Origin: Aliiruegeria sabulilitoris
Lineage (GTDB): Bacteria > Pseudomonadota > Alphaproteobacteria > Rhodobacterales > Rhodobacteraceae
DNA: 64,000 nt
Reading direction: 5' to 3'
Assembly: GCF_001558155.1 (NCBI RefSeq)
Contig: NZ_LOAS01000008.1
Coordinates: 1-64,000, forward strand
Shown here piece after piece: positions 35,979 to 45,815 of the stretch. The position numbers and the translations under genes were made by a program. The notes beneath the pieces are model-generated. The model saw nothing but the letters and a program-made list of their open reading frames with translations, ran no database searches and was not told the origin of the DNA. How positions within the stretch are numbered: position 1 is the first letter of the stretch; each line of letters begins with the position of its first letter.

Positions 35979-38900
35979 ATGACTCCGAATTTTGCCCTCA
36001 TCCTGGACCACGACGGTATTTCCCTGCTGTATCGGCAGGGCTCCGATTGGCGCAGCCTCGGCTCCGTTTCGCTGGAGGCCGCAGATTTCGATGCGAAGTT
36101 GGACCTGCTGCGCCAACAGGCGGAGGTGCTGTCGGACGGGGCAGCGCTGCGCAGCACGCTGGTGCTCCCCAATTCGCAGATCCTGTATGCCAGCACCGAG
36201 GCAGGCAAGGACGCTCGAGAGAATGCCCGGCTGGCCGGGCGGCGGCTGGAAGGGGCCACGCCCTATGCCTTGGACGAGCTTGTCTATGACTGGAAGGCGC
36301 GCGGCGACGAGATCCTGATCGCCGCCGTTGCGCGCGACACGCTCGAAGAGGCCGAGGGCTTTGCCCAGTTGCACGGCTTCGGGCCACTGAGCTTCACCGC
36401 TGCTCCGGAGGATGGGAGCTTTCCCGGCGCGCCCTTCTTCGGACCGAGCGATGCGGCACCGCGCCTGCTGGCGCCGGGCGAAGTGCTGGAACGCATCGCC
36501 AGACCGATCCTATCCTCTGGCCCCTATGTGGAGCCAAAGCCCGCGCCGGAGCCGGAACCCGAGCCCGAATCTCTGCCGGTCGAAACTACGGACGAATCTT
36601 TCGCCAGCTCCGAGCTTGAACCGGAGGCTGTGCCCGCGCCAGAACCCGAGGCAGCGGACATCGCCGAGAAGCCTGTTCCAACGCCAGAGCCAGCCGCGGC
36701 GGAAGACGCCAAGAAGAATGCCCCCGAACCCACGCCCGAGCCGGCCACAGCGGAGGCCCCAGCGGTCGGCTTTGTCAGCCTGCGATCGTCACTGGAAAGC
36801 CCCGAATCAAAAGCGGCCGAAACACCGGTAGCGCCCATGCCCCCGGCTTCGGAACCGCCTCTGGAAGCGAAACAGCCCGAACCGCGCGTGGACGCGGAAG
36901 ACGGGAAGGCATCGGACACACCGCCGCCCGCGGCTTTCAGTTCGATCCGCAGCCGCGTGGAACCGCCGGTTACCGCTCCGTCGGGCGGCAAATCAAAGAA
37001 CCTCGGATCGACTCCCAAGAACGCCGCCAGGACCGCGCCTCCGCCTGCGAAAGCGTCGGACAAGACGGCGCGCAAGCGGACAGAACCAGTTCTGAAAGCG
37101 GCGCCCAAACCCACGTCTGCGTCTCCGGCGTCCGATGGCGCCCGGCGAAGCCTCCACACGGACAAGGCGGCGCACGACGCTACCGCAAACGCACCGGGTG
37201 GCGAGGCCGGCGAGCAGCCCGGTTTCCGGGTTCCGCCCGCGCCGCCGCCGCTGAACGAAGCCGAGGCCCTGACGGTCTTTGGCGCGCGCAAATCACAGCA
37301 GCCCCAGCAATCCCCCAGCCGGCTGGCATTGATCGCCGCGGTGGGCGGCGCGTTCGTTGTTGGCCTGATCGGGCTTTGGGCACTGCTGGGCAGCGGCGAG
37401 GAGGATTTCACCGCCACCGATTCGCCCAGCGAGTTGGTCACCGAAGCGCCCTCGGCGCCGCAGCTGGTTTCCCCCGAGACCGCCGCCCTGCCCGAGCTCG
37501 CACCATCAGACTCGGCGCCAGCGGCCATCGCGCTCGCACCGGCAACCGAAGCGCCTGCATCCGAAACGGGGCTGGCAACACCGGATATGGCCGGGACGGC
37601 AGAGACGCCTGCGCAGGTTTCCGGCGCCGCCGCGCTTGCCCCGCTGGCAGACGACGCCGCGCCCGAGGATCTGAGGCAGCCCGCGATCCAGAACGAAGCC
37701 AGCACGGTTGGCATCACGCAGCAGGAGGACACGCTTGCCAGCCTGTCGACCTCGCAGCAGCCGCTGGGAAGCGTTGCGCCGTCGCAGTCCGGCGATACGC
37801 TGGCCGAGAGCCTGCCGGAGGACAGCGTCGCCGCGCCGATGGTTGTCGATCCGACCCCGCTCGACCCGGTTTCCGCACTGGCCGCCTATACCGTCAGCGG
37901 GATCTGGCAACGCGCGCCGGAGCGCACTCAGCAGGCGCTGGAGGGGGAGACCGAAGAATATTATATCGCGTCGATCGATCCCACCGTTCCCAGCCAGGAC
38001 GCCTATGCGCTGCCGACGCTGGACCGTGCCCCGGACGTGCCTCCGCAGGCGGCGGTCACGCCGGTCGTGCCGGAACCGGAAGTCGAACCGGCGCAAGCCA
38101 GCGATGCGCAGGATGGGGCGGAGGTCGCGCCCGGTGGTGTCGAGATCGTGCTCGGCAAGCCGAGCATCGTGCCGCCCCGCCGTCCCGCCGATCTCGCACC
38201 TGACATACAGGCTGCCCCGGAGACCGGGGGCAACCCGGCAGAGAACACGTTGCGCGGAGAGCGGCCACGGACCCGTCCGGGTGGGCTAATCGAGGCCAAT
38301 GAACGGGCGACTTTCGGTGGCAATACGCGCTCCGAGCTGGCGCAGATCCGCCCGAATACCCGGCCGCGCTCCCTTCAGGAAACCGCAGAGGCGCTGGACG
38401 ACGCCGCGCGCATGGCCGACGCGGAGACGGTCGACGGCCAGTTGGGCGTCGGGGCGCAGAGCTTCCAGGACCAGGCTCTGGCGCTGGACCTTGCTTCGGC
38501 CACGCGGCGGGCGGTTGCCAACTCCCCGCAGCCGCGTCTGCGACCGTCGAATATTTCGCAAATTGCCGACCGTGCGCGCAAGCGGACCGAACAGGAAGCC
38601 CAGGCGCAGGCCGAGGCCGAAGAGCAAGCCCGCGAGGACGCGCAAGCCGCCGCGTTGAGCCAGGAACGCGCCGTGGCCGCCACGGCACGCAGGGCAGCGC
38701 AGGAAGCCGCCGCGCAGGAAGCGGCCAAGCAGGCCGCCGCCGCCCAGGCCGCGAAAGAAAAGGAAGCGGCGATCCAGGCCGCTGCGAAGGCCGCCCGGGA
38801 GGAAGAGCGCGAGGCCTCTGCCCGATCTTCCGGGCCTGCGGTTGCACGCAACGAACGCGCCAATCCAACCGGCAAGACCTCGGCCACCGTTGCCAAAGCG

Positions 38901-39122
38901 GCCACGGTCAAGAACCAGATCTCGTTGAGCAAGGTCGCCCTGATCGGGGTCTATGGCACGTCCACAAAGCGGCGGGCGCTGGTCCGGCTGCCATCAGGGA
39001 AGATGGTGAAGGTGAAGGTGGGCGACCGCATCGATGGCGGGCGCGTCGCTGCCATCGGCACGAGCGACCTGCGCTACCAGAAGGGCAGCCGGACAGTGAC
39101 GCTCAAGATGCCGAAGGGCTGA
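35979..39122 (+). CDS. 1047-residue bitopic protein with GspL/PilM-like N-terminus and GspC/PilP-like C-terminus
   Basis: Domains in order: residues 1-150 resemble the actin-like cytoplasmic fold of GspL/PilM (NFALILDHDGISLLY, LVLPNSQILYASTEAGKDAR, ATPYALDELVYDWKA). Residues 185-445 form a low-complexity Pro/Glu/Ala linker. One membrane span lies at about 447-470 (ALIAAVGGAFVVGLIGLWAL). A second disordered part follows, with an Ala/Glu/Gln-rich helix about 865-960. The final 60 residues (KVALIGVYGTSTKRRALVRL, VKVGDRIDGGRVAAIGTSDL) look like the periplasmic HR/PilP domain. ATG 35979 is the first ATG in the conserved reading. No pilus or secretion genes are near. The domain assignments are by eye. 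Confidence 0.6.
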   Translation: MTPNFALILDHDGISLLYRQGSDWRSLGSVSLEAADFDAKLDLLRQQAEVLSDGAALRSTLVLPNSQILYASTEAGKDARENARLAGRRLEGATPYALDELVYDWKARGDEILIAAVARDTLEEAEGFAQLHGFGPLSFTAAPEDGSFPGAPFFGPSDAAPRLLAPGEVLERIARPILSSGPYVEPKPAPEPEPEPESLPVETTDESFASSELEPEAVPAPEPEAADIAEKPVPTPEPAAAEDAKKNAPEPTPEPATAEAPAVGFVSLRSSLESPESKAAETPVAPMPPASEPPLEAKQPEPRVDAEDGKASDTPPPAAFSSIRSRVEPPVTAPSGGKSKNLGSTPKNAARTAPPPAKASDKTARKRTEPVLKAAPKPTSASPASDGARRSLHTDKAAHDATANAPGGEAGEQPGFRVPPAPPPLNEAEALTVFGARKSQQPQQSPSRLALIAAVGGAFVVGLIGLWALLGSGEEDFTATDSPSELVTEAPSAPQLVSPETAALPELAPSDSAPAAIALAPATEAPASETGLATPDMAGTAETPAQVSGAAALAPLADDAAPEDLRQPAIQNEASTVGITQQEDTLASLSTSQQPLGSVAPSQSGDTLAESLPEDSVAAPMVVDPTPLDPVSALAAYTVSGIWQRAPERTQQALEGETEEYYIASIDPTVPSQDAYALPTLDRAPDVPPQAAVTPVVPEPEVEPAQASDAQDGAEVAPGGVEIVLGKPSIVPPRRPADLAPDIQAAPETGGNPAENTLRGERPRTRPGGLIEANERATFGGNTRSELAQIRPNTRPRSLQETAEALDDAARMADAETVDGQLGVGAQSFQDQALALDLASATRRAVANSPQPRLRPSNISQIADRARKRTEQEAQAQAEAEEQAREDAQAAALSQERAVAATARRAAQEAAAQEAAKQAAAAQAAKEKEAAIQAAAKAAREEEREASARSSGPAVARNERANPTGKTSATVAKAATVKNQISLSKVALIGVYGTSTKRRALVRLPSGKMVKVKVGDRIDGGRVAAIGTSDLRYQKGSRTVTLKMPKG

Positions 39123-39282
39123 GCCTGCGCAAAGTGCCGTCGTAGACTTCCCACGTGACAGCACGCGACGTTTGCCGCCAGCTTTTGCTTGCCCGCACGG
39201 CTGCGTCTTGCATATTCGCAGATGCAGCACGCAATGCCGGCACGGCATTTCAGTGTCTCAGAGATTTAAGGAAGGGTGATTG

Positions 39283-41214
39283 ATGGAAGGCTTTTTTGAC
39301 GACGCGACGATTCTGCTCGGCGCCGCCGTCATCGGCGTTCCCATCGCGGCGCGGCTTGGGCTCGGCTCGGTTCTGGGCTACCTGCTGGCGGGCATCCTGA
39401 TCGGGCCTCTGCTGACGCTGGCCGGCATGGAAGCCGAAACGCTGCGCCATTATTCCGAGTTCGGCGTGGTGATGATGCTGTTCCTGATCGGGCTGGAGCT
39501 GGAACCGCGCACCCTGTGGGAGATGCGCGACAAGCTGATCGGCATGGGCGGCTTGCAGATCGGTGTGACCACGGCGGCCGTCACGGCGCTGGCGTGGCTG
39601 ATGGGCGAGACACTCAACATGTCGCTCGCCATCGGATTGATCCTGGCGCTGTCCTCGACCGCCATCGTGCTGCAGACGCTGTCGGAAAAGGGCCTGATGA
39701 AGACGGGCGGCGGCAAGGCGACCTTCTCGGTGCTGCTGACGCAGGATATTGCCGTGATCCCGATGCTGGCGCTGATGCCGCTGCTGGCAATGCCGAAAGT
39801 GCCGCAATTCAGCCCCACCGGCGTGATTCTGCGTCCGGGCGAAGAGGTGCCGGGCGAAGAAGTGCATCACGCGCTGTCACTGATCGACGGGCTGGCAGGC
39901 TGGCAGGCGACGTTCGTGATCATCACCGTGATCGTGGCTGTCGTGCTGGCGGGGATGTATCTCTCGCCCCTGCTCTTCCGCTTTGTCCACATGGCGAAGC
40001 TGCGTGAGATCCACACCGCGACGGCGCTGTTCGTTGTCTTTTCCATCGCCTACCTGATGGTGCTGGTGGGTCTGTCTCCCGCGCTTGGGGCATTTCTCGG
40101 CGGGGTTGTGCTGGCCTCCTCGGAGTTCCGGCACGAGCTGGAGGCCAATATCGAGCCCTTCAAGGGTTTGCTCCTGGGCGTGTTCTTCATGTCCGTTGGC
40201 GCGGGAATCGATTTCGCCGTCATGGCGAGCAATGTCGGAACGGTGATCGGGCTGACGGCGTTGCTGGTGCTGACAAAGGGGCTGGTGCTGTTCCTGCTGG
40301 CCAAACTCTTCGGGCTGCACAAGCGGGACAAGTGGCTGTTCACGCTGGGGTTGGCGCAGGCGGGCGAGTTCGGCTTCGTGCTGATCTCCTTTTCGATGCA
40401 GGAAAATGTTTTGCCCGAGCGGCTGTCCCAGATCCTGCTGCTGGTGGTGGCGCTCTCGATGCTGATCACGCCGCTGCTGTTCATCCTGTACGACTGGATC
40501 GCGCACCGCCTCGGCGATCACTCCGAGGCGACGGATGTGCATCGCAAGCATGACGAAATCGACGAGCAGGCGCCGGTGATCATTGCCGGGATCGGACGGT
40601 TCGGACAGGTGGTCAACCGGATGGTCGAGATGGCGGGGCTCAAATGTACCGTTCTCGATCATGACCTGGCCGCGATCGAGCTGATGCGGCATTTCGGGTT
40701 CAAGGCCTTTTACGGCGATCCGACGCGGCCAGTGCTGCTGCATGCGGCGGGACTGAGGGACGCGCGCGTTCTGGTGGCCGCGCTGGATGACCCGCACGCG
40801 ACAACGCGGCTGGTGAAATATGCACGTTCCCAACGGCCGGATCTGCATATCATCGCCCGCGCCCATGACCGGGTGCATGTCTACCAGCTCTACCAAGCGG
40901 GTGCCGATGACATCGTGCGGGAGATGTTCGACAGCTCGCTCCGAGCGGGACGTTACGTTCTGGAGAACATGGATTTCTCGGCTTTCGAGGCCAACGAGAT
41001 GGAGAAGACCTTCTACAAGCATGACCGGATGACGCTGCGCGAGCTGGCCCCGCTCTGGGATCCGGCGCGCTCGCTGAAGGACAACCCGGCCTATCTGGAA
41101 CGGGCGCGAGAGCTGAACAAGGTGCTGGAGACCTCGCTGGTGACGGCGCTGGAGGTCCAGGAGCTGGAAGCGCGCGATCACGAGGACGATCCGCCCCGCC
41201 CCACCGTGGAATAG
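39283..41214 (+). CDS. Kef/CPA2-type monovalent cation:proton antiporter with RCK domain
   Basis: This 643-residue protein has about twelve membrane helices to residue 410, with VVMMLFLIGLELEP, LALSSTAIVLQTLSEKG and LTQDIAVIPMLAL as in KefB/KefC. A cytoplasmic RCK/TrkA-N domain follows (VIIAGIGRFGQVVNRMVE, FYGDPTRPVLLHAAG). It probably exports K+ in exchange for protons under stress. AAGGAAGGG lies before ATG 39283. No KefG/KefF ancillary gene is adjacent. Confidence 0.9.
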   Translation: MEGFFDDATILLGAAVIGVPIAARLGLGSVLGYLLAGILIGPLLTLAGMEAETLRHYSEFGVVMMLFLIGLELEPRTLWEMRDKLIGMGGLQIGVTTAAVTALAWLMGETLNMSLAIGLILALSSTAIVLQTLSEKGLMKTGGGKATFSVLLTQDIAVIPMLALMPLLAMPKVPQFSPTGVILRPGEEVPGEEVHHALSLIDGLAGWQATFVIITVIVAVVLAGMYLSPLLFRFVHMAKLREIHTATALFVVFSIAYLMVLVGLSPALGAFLGGVVLASSEFRHELEANIEPFKGLLLGVFFMSVGAGIDFAVMASNVGTVIGLTALLVLTKGLVLFLLAKLFGLHKRDKWLFTLGLAQAGEFGFVLISFSMQENVLPERLSQILLLVVALSMLITPLLFILYDWIAHRLGDHSEATDVHRKHDEIDEQAPVIIAGIGRFGQVVNRMVEMAGLKCTVLDHDLAAIELMRHFGFKAFYGDPTRPVLLHAAGLRDARVLVAALDDPHATTRLVKYARSQRPDLHIIARAHDRVHVYQLYQAGADDIVREMFDSSLRAGRYVLENMDFSAFEANEMEKTFYKHDRMTLRELAPLWDPARSLKDNPAYLERARELNKVLETSLVTALEVQELEARDHEDDPPRPTVE

Positions 41215-41297
41215 GACCAGACGGCAGGCTCCCGCCCGTTGTCGCTGCATCCGGCGGATGCGTTCCTCCCGTTGGGCCGGGCCGCGCACCTTGCGGC

Positions 41298-41360
41298 GCG
41301 TGGGAACGATCCTACGGATCGTGCCTCCGGCGGGCACCAGGAAGAAGACGTGTGTCGGGA
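41298..41360 (+). repeat. Repeat family 2, copy B
   Basis: GCGTGGGAACGATCCTACGG, ATCGTGCCTCCGGCGGG and AGGAAGAAGACG share the core of the minus-strand copy at 33531-33585 over about 40 nt. It lies between convergent kef-type and cobT genes. Confidence 0.7.
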
Positions 41361-41361
41361 A

Positions 41362-41384
41362 CGGGCGGCGAATGCAGCCGCCCG
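41362..41384. terminator. Hairpin between convergent antiporter and cobT genes
   Basis: An 8-bp stem CGGGCGGC/GCCGCCCG (41362-41369 and 41377-41384) lies 12 nt beyond the cobT stop. There is no real T-run, so it is at best a weak terminator for cobT. Confidence 0.45.
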
Positions 41385-41396
41385 AACCTGAACCGA

Positions 41397-42419
41397 TCAG
41401 CCGCCGGAAACGCCGGCTTCGCCGAAGGTGGCCATGCCGGAATGGCAGGCGATGGCGCCCTTGAGCACGCCGATGGCCAGCGCGGCGCCGGAGCCTTCGC
41501 CCAGGCGCAGGCCGAGGCTGAGCAGTGGCACCTTGCCGATCTTTTCCAGCATCATGGAATGGGCACCTTCCGCGGAGACATGGCCAGCGACGGTATGGTC
41601 GAGCGCACCGGGCGTGACGGATTCGAGCACGGAGGCGGCGGCGGTACAGATGAAGCCATCGAGGATAACCGGAATGCGGTGATGGCGTGCGGCAAGGATG
41701 GCGCCGGCCATGGCCGCAATCTCGCGCCCGCCGAGCCGGCGCAGCACTTCGAGCGGGTCGGAGAGCGCGTCTGCATGCAGCGCGAGCCCCGCATCGACCA
41801 CGTCCCGTTTCCGGGCGAGGCCTTCGTCATCGACACCGGAGCCCCGTCCGACCCAAGCCTCTCCCCCGCCGCCATGCAGCGCGGCCGCGATGGCCGCGGC
41901 GGAGGTCGTGTTGCCGATGCCCATCTCGCCAGTCACCACCAGCCCGGCCTTGGGATCGACCGCTTCCCAGCCAGCGGCCATGGCTGCGACGAGGTCCTGC
42001 TCGCTCATGGCCGGGGCTTCGGTGAAGTCGGCAGTGGGGCAGTCGAGTTCCAGCTCCACGATATCCGTTCGGGCCCCGAAAGCGGTGAGAAGTTGGTTGA
42101 TCGCGGCACCGCCGGCGCGGAAATTGGCGACCATCTGCACGGTCACCTCGATTGGGAAAGCCGACACGCCCTTGGCGGCAACGCCGTGGTTTCCTGCAAA
42201 AACAATGCCTTGAAGATTTTCAAGGTTCGGACGCGCATTGCCGACCCAGCCCGCGTACCAGATTGCAAGATCTTCGAGCCGACCAAGCGCCGCGGGCGGC
42301 TTGGTGAGCATGCCATTGCGTGCCTGCGCCGCGGCGAGTGCCTCGGAATCGGGCTGCGGCAGGTTGGCCAGGGCGGCGCGGATTTCGTTCAGATCTGAAA
42401 AGGGGGCTTTGGCAGTCAT
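41397..42419 (-). CDS. cobT: Nicotinate-nucleotide:dimethylbenzimidazole phosphoribosyltransferase CobT
   Basis: This 340-residue enzyme makes alpha-ribazole phosphate for the lower ligand of cobalamin. Family motifs are [35 protein letters not shown] and [14 protein letters not shown]. The C-terminal [20 protein letters not shown] contains the catalytic Glu. ATG 42419 gives normal length. It is divergent from cobS, with 76 nt between the starts, too short for a cobalamin riboswitch. Confidence 0.96.
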   Translation of the reverse strand: MTAKAPFSDLNEIRAALANLPQPDSEALAAAQARNGMLTKPPAALGRLEDLAIWYAGWVGNARPNLENLQGIVFAGNHGVAAKGVSAFPIEVTVQMVANFRAGGAAINQLLTAFGARTDIVELELDCPTADFTEAPAMSEQDLVAAMAAGWEAVDPKAGLVVTGEMGIGNTTSAAAIAAALHGGGGEAWVGRGSGVDDEGLARKRDVVDAGLALHADALSDPLEVLRRLGGREIAAMAGAILAARHHRIPVILDGFICTAAASVLESVTPGALDHTVAGHVSAEGAHSMMLEKIGKVPLLSLGLRLGEGSGAALAIGVLKGAIACHSGMATFGEAGVSGG

Positions 42420-42495
42420 CGTGGACCTCTGTCTTGTTTCCCCGCTTCTGCGACGATAAGGGCGGGAGGACAAGAGCCGCGGGAGTGGATAACGG

Positions 42496-43257
42496 ATGGC
42501 TGAGCAGCGACAAATCATAGCCCCCCGCGACATAGCCCTTGCCTGTGCGCTGCTGACCCGCCTGCCCGTTCCGGTCGATGGCGATTTTGCCGCCCGGCGG
42601 GGCGCGGGAGCGGCTTGGGCTTATCCGCTTGCGGGGCTGCTGGTGGCGTTGATCGCGGGCGGGATCGGCTGGGCCGCGCTGTGGCTGGGTCTGTCCCCGG
42701 GGCTGGCGGCGGGGCTGGTGCTCACCGGACAGGTAGTGATGACGGGCGCCATGCACGAGGACGGGCTGGCGGATTCCGCGGATGGGCTCTGGGGCGGCTG
42801 GACCCGCGAGCGGCGGCTCGAGATCATGAAGGACAGCCGGATCGGCAGCTATGGCGTGTTGGCCATGGTGTTGGCGCTCGGACTGCGGTGGAACGCGCTC
42901 ATAGCACTCGGAGCCGGGTTCCTGCCCGCGCTGCTGGTGGCGGCGCTGCTGAGCCGGGCAGTGATCGTGGTCGAGATGGCGGCGCTCCCGAATGCGCGGG
43001 ACGGTGGCATGTCGCGCTCCATCGGGCGGCCAAGGGCTGTGACGGTTGGGTTGGCAGTGCTGCTGGCGGCCGGGCTGTCGCTGGCGATGATTGGCTGGAC
43101 GGCCCTGCTTCTGCTGGCCATCGCCGGGCTGGTGGCCTTTGGTTGCGCGATGATTGCGCGGGTCAAGATCGGCGGGCAGACCGGCGATATCCTCGGCGCG
43201 ACGCAGCAGGTGAGCGAAATCGCGATTTTGGCAGCGGCAACGGTTCTGCTTCCGTAA
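42496..43257 (+). CDS. cobS: Adenosylcobinamide-GDP ribazoletransferase CobS
   Basis: This 253-residue membrane enzyme joins adenosylcobinamide-GDP and alpha-ribazole, the last step of the lower-ligand pathway fed by CobT. Typical motifs: [13 protein letters not shown] at the N-terminus, [19 protein letters not shown] and [15 protein letters not shown] (metal-binding acidic residues), followed by several hydrophobic helices. It is divergent from cobT, a common arrangement. Confidence 0.95.
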   Translation: MAEQRQIIAPRDIALACALLTRLPVPVDGDFAARRGAGAAWAYPLAGLLVALIAGGIGWAALWLGLSPGLAAGLVLTGQVVMTGAMHEDGLADSADGLWGGWTRERRLEIMKDSRIGSYGVLAMVLALGLRWNALIALGAGFLPALLVAALLSRAVIVVEMAALPNARDGGMSRSIGRPRAVTVGLAVLLAAGLSLAMIGWTALLLLAIAGLVAFGCAMIARVKIGGQTGDILGATQQVSEIAILAAATVLLP

Positions 43258-43419
43258 CCACATATCCGCGCTTGTTTTTCCGTAGTTTTGGTTGCGACGG
43301 GCCGTGTCGGCGCGCTGTGCGTCACATTGTCGTTACCCAAATGTCGCACGTTTGTTACATGGATCGACGCTCAAAAGCTCTGTAGGGAGCGCCGTGAATC
43401 CGAGGCACTGGGGGACAAC

Positions 43420-44904
43420 GTGTCCGACAAGAACTACGAGCCGCGACATTTCGAGACCCTCGACCGAGACCTCGATCGCCTTTCCAGACTAGAGGCTGCC
43501 AACGCATTCGTGGCGCGCCCGATGGCCGCGCCCGCGCTTGCGGCGGCCTTTATCCTGCTGTCCGGGCTATTCGCGGCCCTGCTGATGGATGGCACCAGCG
43601 GCACGATGGTCATCGTGGTAGCGGCCGCTCTGGGCGCCTACATGGCAGTGAATATCGGCGCCAACGACGTGGCCAACAACATGGGGCCGGCGGTGGGTGC
43701 GAATGTGCTCACCATGGGCGGCGCCATCGCGATTGCCATCGTCTTTGAAAGCGCCGGCGCGCTGATCGCTGGCGGAGACGTGGTCTCGACCGTGGCAAAG
43801 GGGATCGTGGCGCCCGAATCGACGCCGTCGGCGGAGGTCTTCATCGAGGCGATGATGGCGGCACTGTTCGCCGCCGCGCTGTGGGTCAATATCGCGACAT
43901 GGATCGGTGCGCCCGTCTCGACCACGCATGCCGTCGTCGGCGGCGTGATGGGGGCCGGGATCGCGGCAGCCGGTTTCGGGGCGGTCAACTGGCCGATCAT
44001 GGCGGCGATTGCGGCCAGCTGGGTGATCTCGCCACTGCTGGGCGGACTCATCGCCGCCGGTTTCCTCTGGTTCATCAAGGAACGCATCATCTACCAGTCG
44101 GACAAGATCGCCGCTGCGCGGGTTTGGGTTCCCGTACTCGTAGGCATCATGGCCGGTGCCTTCTCTGCCTACCTGGCATTGAAGGGATTGAAAAAGATCA
44201 TCAAGATCGACTTCACAACCGCGCTCGGCATCGGTCTCGGCATCGGCATCGCTGTCTGGCTGATTCTGATACCGGTGATCCGCAAGCGATCGCAGGGGCT
44301 GGAAAACCGCAACAAGTCGCTCAAGGTGCTGTTCTCGATCCCGCTGATCGTCTCGGCGGCCTTCCTCAGCTTTGCCCATGGCGCCAATGACGTGGCCAAT
44401 GCCGTCGGGCCGCTGGCCGCAATTGTCAGTGCCACCGAAACCGGCGACTTCACCTCTGCCATCAGCGTTCCGGTGTGGGTGATGATGATCGGCGCCTTTG
44501 GCATATCTTTCGGGCTGTTCCTGTTCGGGCCCAAGCTGATCCGGATGGTCGGCAGCGAGATCACCAAGCTCAATCCGATGCGCGCCTTCTGCGTGGCGCT
44601 CTCCGCCGCGATCACGGTGATCATCGCAAGCTGGCTGGGCCTGCCGGTCAGCTCGACCCATATTGCCGTCGGTGGCATTTTCGGCGTCGGGTTCTTCCGC
44701 GAATGGTATGCCGAGCGCAGGCTGCTGCGCGCGCGGCACCTGGTGCCGGACCGTCCCGTGCATACGCCGAGCGAGCGGCGCCAGAGGAAACTAGTGCGCC
44801 GCGCGCATATGATGACGATTGCCGCGGCCTGGCTCATCACCGTGCCGGCAGCCGCGATCCTCTCGGGCGTGGTCTTCATGGGAATTCGCCTCGCGACCGG
44901 GTGA
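43420..44904 (+). CDS. PiT-family inorganic phosphate transporter
   Basis: This 494-residue low-affinity phosphate permease has the two PiT signatures: NIGANDVANNMGPAVGANVL in the N-terminal repeat and SFAHGANDVANAVGPLAAIV in the C-terminal repeat, with ten to twelve membrane helices. A polar N-terminal stretch (RHFETLDRDLDRLSRLEAAN) precedes the first helix. I start at GTG 43420 after GGGGGA; upstream in-frame starts to 43288 overlap AT-rich promoter sequence. No phoU-like DUF47 gene is adjacent. Confidence 0.92.
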   Translation: MSDKNYEPRHFETLDRDLDRLSRLEAANAFVARPMAAPALAAAFILLSGLFAALLMDGTSGTMVIVVAAALGAYMAVNIGANDVANNMGPAVGANVLTMGGAIAIAIVFESAGALIAGGDVVSTVAKGIVAPESTPSAEVFIEAMMAALFAAALWVNIATWIGAPVSTTHAVVGGVMGAGIAAAGFGAVNWPIMAAIAASWVISPLLGGLIAAGFLWFIKERIIYQSDKIAAARVWVPVLVGIMAGAFSAYLALKGLKKIIKIDFTTALGIGLGIGIAVWLILIPVIRKRSQGLENRNKSLKVLFSIPLIVSAAFLSFAHGANDVANAVGPLAAIVSATETGDFTSAISVPVWVMMIGAFGISFGLFLFGPKLIRMVGSEITKLNPMRAFCVALSAAITVIIASWLGLPVSSTHIAVGGIFGVGFFREWYAERRLLRARHLVPDRPVHTPSERRQRKLVRRAHMMTIAAAWLITVPAAAILSGVVFMGIRLATG

Positions 44905-44936
44905 GGCCCGGAGCACGCGCAAGGATCGGAACAAAA

Positions 44937-44964
44937 AAAGGCCGTGGCAAATGCCACGGCCTTT
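44937..44964 (-). terminator. Bidirectional terminator between pit and carD
   Basis: A 13-bp perfect stem AAAGGCCGTGGCA/TGCCACGGCCTTT has a 2-nt loop. The minus-strand side continues TTTT, strong for carD. The plus-strand side has TTT, so it can also end the phosphate transporter transcript. Confidence 0.85.
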
Positions 44965-44990
44965 CGTGTTTGGTTCGCGGGATCCGCGGA

Positions 44991-45503
44991 TCAGGCGGCG
45001 ACGCGGCTCACGAGGACGTCGTCCACCTGCTTCTGGGCATCTGTCTCACCCAGGCCGGAAACGGCTGCGACTTCGCGGGTCAGCCGCTCCAGGGCGGCTT
45101 CGTAGAGCTGGCGCTCCGAATAGCTCTGCTCGCGCTGATCGTCGGTGCGGTGCAGGTCGCGCACCACCTCGGCAATGGCGATCAGGTCACCGGAGTTGAT
45201 CTTCTGTTCGTATTCCTGCGCCCGGCGCGACCACATGGCCCGCTTGACCTTGGCCTTGCCCTTGAGCGTCGTCATCGCCTTGGAAACGACATCGGGCGAG
45301 GACAGCGAACGCATGCCGACGGAGACAGCCTTGTTGGTCGGCACCCGCAGCTTCATCTTGTCCTTTTCGAAATCGATCACGAAGAGCTCGAGCGAGATCC
45401 CGGCGATTTCCTGTTCTTCAATGGAAATGATCCGGCCTACGCCATGGGCCGGATACACTACATATTCATTCGGACGGAATTCGAGTTTTCTGGTTTTTGT
45501 CAT
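44991..45503 (-). CDS. carD: CarD family transcription factor
   Basis: This 170-residue protein has an N-terminal Tudor-like RNA-polymerase interaction domain (EYVVYPAHGVGRIISIEEQE, KLRVPTNKAVSVGMRSLSS) and a helical DNA-binding C-terminus containing RAMWSRRAQEYEQKINSGD, including the conserved Trp. CarD stabilises open complexes at rRNA and other promoters. AGGGGA lies upstream of ATG 45503. In Rhodobacterales it commonly sits near fdxA, as here. Confidence 0.95.
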   Translation of the reverse strand: MTKTRKLEFRPNEYVVYPAHGVGRIISIEEQEIAGISLELFVIDFEKDKMKLRVPTNKAVSVGMRSLSSPDVVSKAMTTLKGKAKVKRAMWSRRAQEYEQKINSGDLIAIAEVVRDLHRTDDQREQSYSERQLYEAALERLTREVAAVSGLGETDAQKQVDDVLVSRVAA

Positions 45504-45815
45504 GTTTATCCCCTCGACATCTCCCACACCCGTAAGAGCCAAAGAAAGCCCCACCGGAAATATCTATTTCCAGAGAAGCTTGGTTTCAGGGCTCGTGGTT
45601 ACCACCTTACTGGTGAGCGGCCCCAGCAGGCGGGTGTCAGTATTCAGCTTTCATCGAGACTCAATATAGCAGATTTTCTGACGTTTTCAAAGTGCCGCAG
45701 CGCGGCACGCCCGAAAACCGCCTGAAATCATGGATTTCAAGCGGAAACGTGCCATGCCGGTATGGCGGGCGCCCGTTCGCGGCGCCCGGAATGTCCGGCC
45801 GGCGCGAATCGCTTC
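45504..45815. other. fdxA-carD spacer with hairpins
   Basis: This is 312 nt without a gene. Dyads: TGAAATC-atg-GATTTCA (45723-45739) and GTGCCGC-agc-GCGGCAC (45692-45708). The latter is followed on the minus strand by TTTG and is a plausible weak fdxA terminator. The carD promoter must lie between 45504 and about 45690, which is AT-richer. Confidence 0.4.

Noticed and set aside
39877-41337. 486-codon minus-strand open frame opposite the Kef-type gene
   Set aside because: Antisense shadow of a membrane protein gene, with His/Gln/Arg-rich composition.
42420-42495. Cobalamin riboswitch between cobT and cobS
   Set aside because: The gap is only 76 nt and no B12-box sequence is visible.
43300-43360. 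Pho-box-like direct repeats (TTGTCG, ATGTCG) before the phosphate transporter
   Set aside because: The two repeats are 14 nt apart, not the 11 nt expected for PhoB, and the match is weak.
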